Source: Glandiceps talaboti (lineage: Eukaryota > Hemichordata > Enteropneusta > Spengelidae). Taken from it: a stretch of 64,000 nucleotides of DNA. The stretch is from contig NC_135564.1 of assembly GCF_964340395.1 (NCBI RefSeq), positions 22,311,287-22,375,286 on the forward strand. Direction: 5' to 3'. A model generated the notes under the pieces. That model did not search any database, was not told the DNA's origin, and saw only the letters and a program-made list of their open reading frames with translations. This document shows positions 63,143-64,000 of this stretch, piece by piece. A program made the translations under genes and the position numbers. Within the stretch, counting starts at the first letter, position 1. Each line of letters begins with the position of its first letter.

Positions 63143-63595
63143 TAAGGGTGGTAAGTAGGTAAAACCTACCTGAGTTCCTAGTCATTTTACCAGGGTTCCC
63201 TACCAGGGTTCCCTACCAGTGTTTCTGTTAAGCGTGGTAAGAAGGTACAACCTACCTGAGTTCCTAGTCATTTTACCAGGGTTCCCTACCAGTGTTTTTG
63301 TTAAGCGTGGTAAGAAGGTAAAACCTACCTGAGTTCCTAGTCATTTTACAAGGGTTCCCTACCAGTGTTTTTGTTAAGCATGGTAAGAAGGTAAATTCTA
63401 CCTGAGTTCCTAGTCATTTTACCAGGGTTCCCTACCAGTGTTTTTGTTAAGCGTGGTAAGAAGGTAAAACCTACCTGAGTTCCTAGTCATTTTACCAGGG
63501 TTCCCTACCAGTGTTTTTGTTAAGCGTGGTAAGAAGGTAAAACCTACCTGAGTTCCTAGTCATTTTATCATGGTTCCCTACCAGTGTTTTACCGG
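63143..63595. repeat. 73-bp minisatellite (about 6 copies) next to exon A
   Basis: Unit GCGTGGTAAGAAGGTAAAAC, CTACCTGAGTTCCTAGTCAT, TTTACCAGGGTTCCCTACCA, GTGTTTTTGTTAA. The first units are irregular (a repeated GGGTTCCCTACCA near 63193-63216). It ends 62 bp from the exon A donor. A single copy lies at 23392-23470 in the last intron. Confidence 0.94.
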
Positions 63596-63656
63596 ACTTT
63601 CCCTTTGGTCTTTGGTTGCCTTAGCAATCTATCAACAGGAAAAAGATATTACTTAC

Positions 63657-63770
63657 CCTCATTCTTGTCATATTATACTGTATTGTTCTAATGACAACTA
63701 AAACTATTAAACCCCCTAAAGTAATCTCTGTAATATTCCTTTCAGTATACCATGTTATATTCTTTACAAT
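63657..63770 (-). CDS. DYM: Dymeclin, exon A (first exon visible)
   Basis: Acceptor TGTTTTTCAG ends at 63771, donor GTAAGT begins at 63656. 114 bp, 38 codons, phase 0 on both sides: [38 protein letters not shown]. The human protein has LKNITWYSER and [13 protein letters not shown] at this place, and the length is the same. The middle ([10 protein letters not shown]) is hydrophobic and corresponds to a predicted helix of the helical-repeat fold. Upstream exons are outside the window. Confidence 0.96.
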
Positions 63771-64000
63771 CTGAAAAACAAAATAACATTTTCATCTATT
63801 ACTTTCAAATACTTTTCCCAAAATTATGTGTGACACCTCTAATCAACAAAGACAAAAAAATACACCAATAAAAACAGTATAGTGACATGTAATAGATTAC
63901 TCAAATGGGCGATACAACCTGCAAAAAAACACACACCAGACTTTGCTTGAATGAAGTGAGCCAAGGAAGACTTCATGCAAAGGTCAAATCTTGTAAAAAC

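Overview
This is animal nuclear DNA, AT-rich and very repeat-dense, probably from a marine invertebrate. I cannot name the species. Evidence for eukaryotic DNA is split exons with GT/AG borders, non-LTR retrotransposons, long CA microsatellites and four multi-kilobase satellite arrays. There is no prokaryotic gene organisation and no tRNA or rRNA gene that I can see.

The one clearly identifiable gene is dymeclin (DYM), a Golgi-associated protein, on the minus strand from 63770 down to 23207. Six consecutive exons (here A to F, 5' to 3') encode 257 residues of the C-terminal part. All five introns have GT/AG borders and compatible phases, and the last exon ends at a TAA at 23207-23209. The 5' part of the gene lies beyond 64000. 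The introns are about 3.2, 8.9, 15.3, 10.8 and 1.5 kb, far larger than the exons (95-183 bp), and are packed with repeats. A second possible gene is a 59-codon ORF at 14384-14563 (+) with a strong Kozak context, a hydrophobic segment and an AATAAA 163 bp after the stop. It is convergent with DYM.

Layout: 1-5190 is a 38-bp satellite. 5190-7366 is segmental duplication copy A, interrupted by a 5'-truncated LINE. 7367-12638 is a 33-bp satellite. 13289-14293 is duplication copy B, without the LINE. 14.3-23.2 kb holds the small ORF, three minisatellites (37, 25 and 45 bp) and three H1 elements. 23.2-63.8 kb is the DYM exons and introns, including a 47-bp satellite (36.9-41.7 kb) and a 50-bp satellite (45.1-51.2 kb) inside a single intron, plus many H1 and H2 elements. 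61.2-63.1 kb holds two inverted-repeat elements, and 63.1-63.6 kb a 73-bp minisatellite.

The most interesting system is a set of three non-autonomous mobile-element families, named here H1, H2 and H3. They have unrelated interiors but the same terminal design: a short subterminal inverted repeat near the 5' end, and a 3' hairpin whose distal arm runs into CTAA. H1 and H3 carry central tandem repeats (about 114 and 150 bp). H2 carries exchangeable cores, one of which may contain a captured exon. One H3 insertion can be compared with its empty site inside this window and shows no target duplication. A permuted H1 3'-end/5'-end junction is also present. This architecture resembles Helitron/Helentron-derived elements (HINE, DINE, pearl-like). 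No transposase or Rep/helicase is present, so the class assignment is inference.
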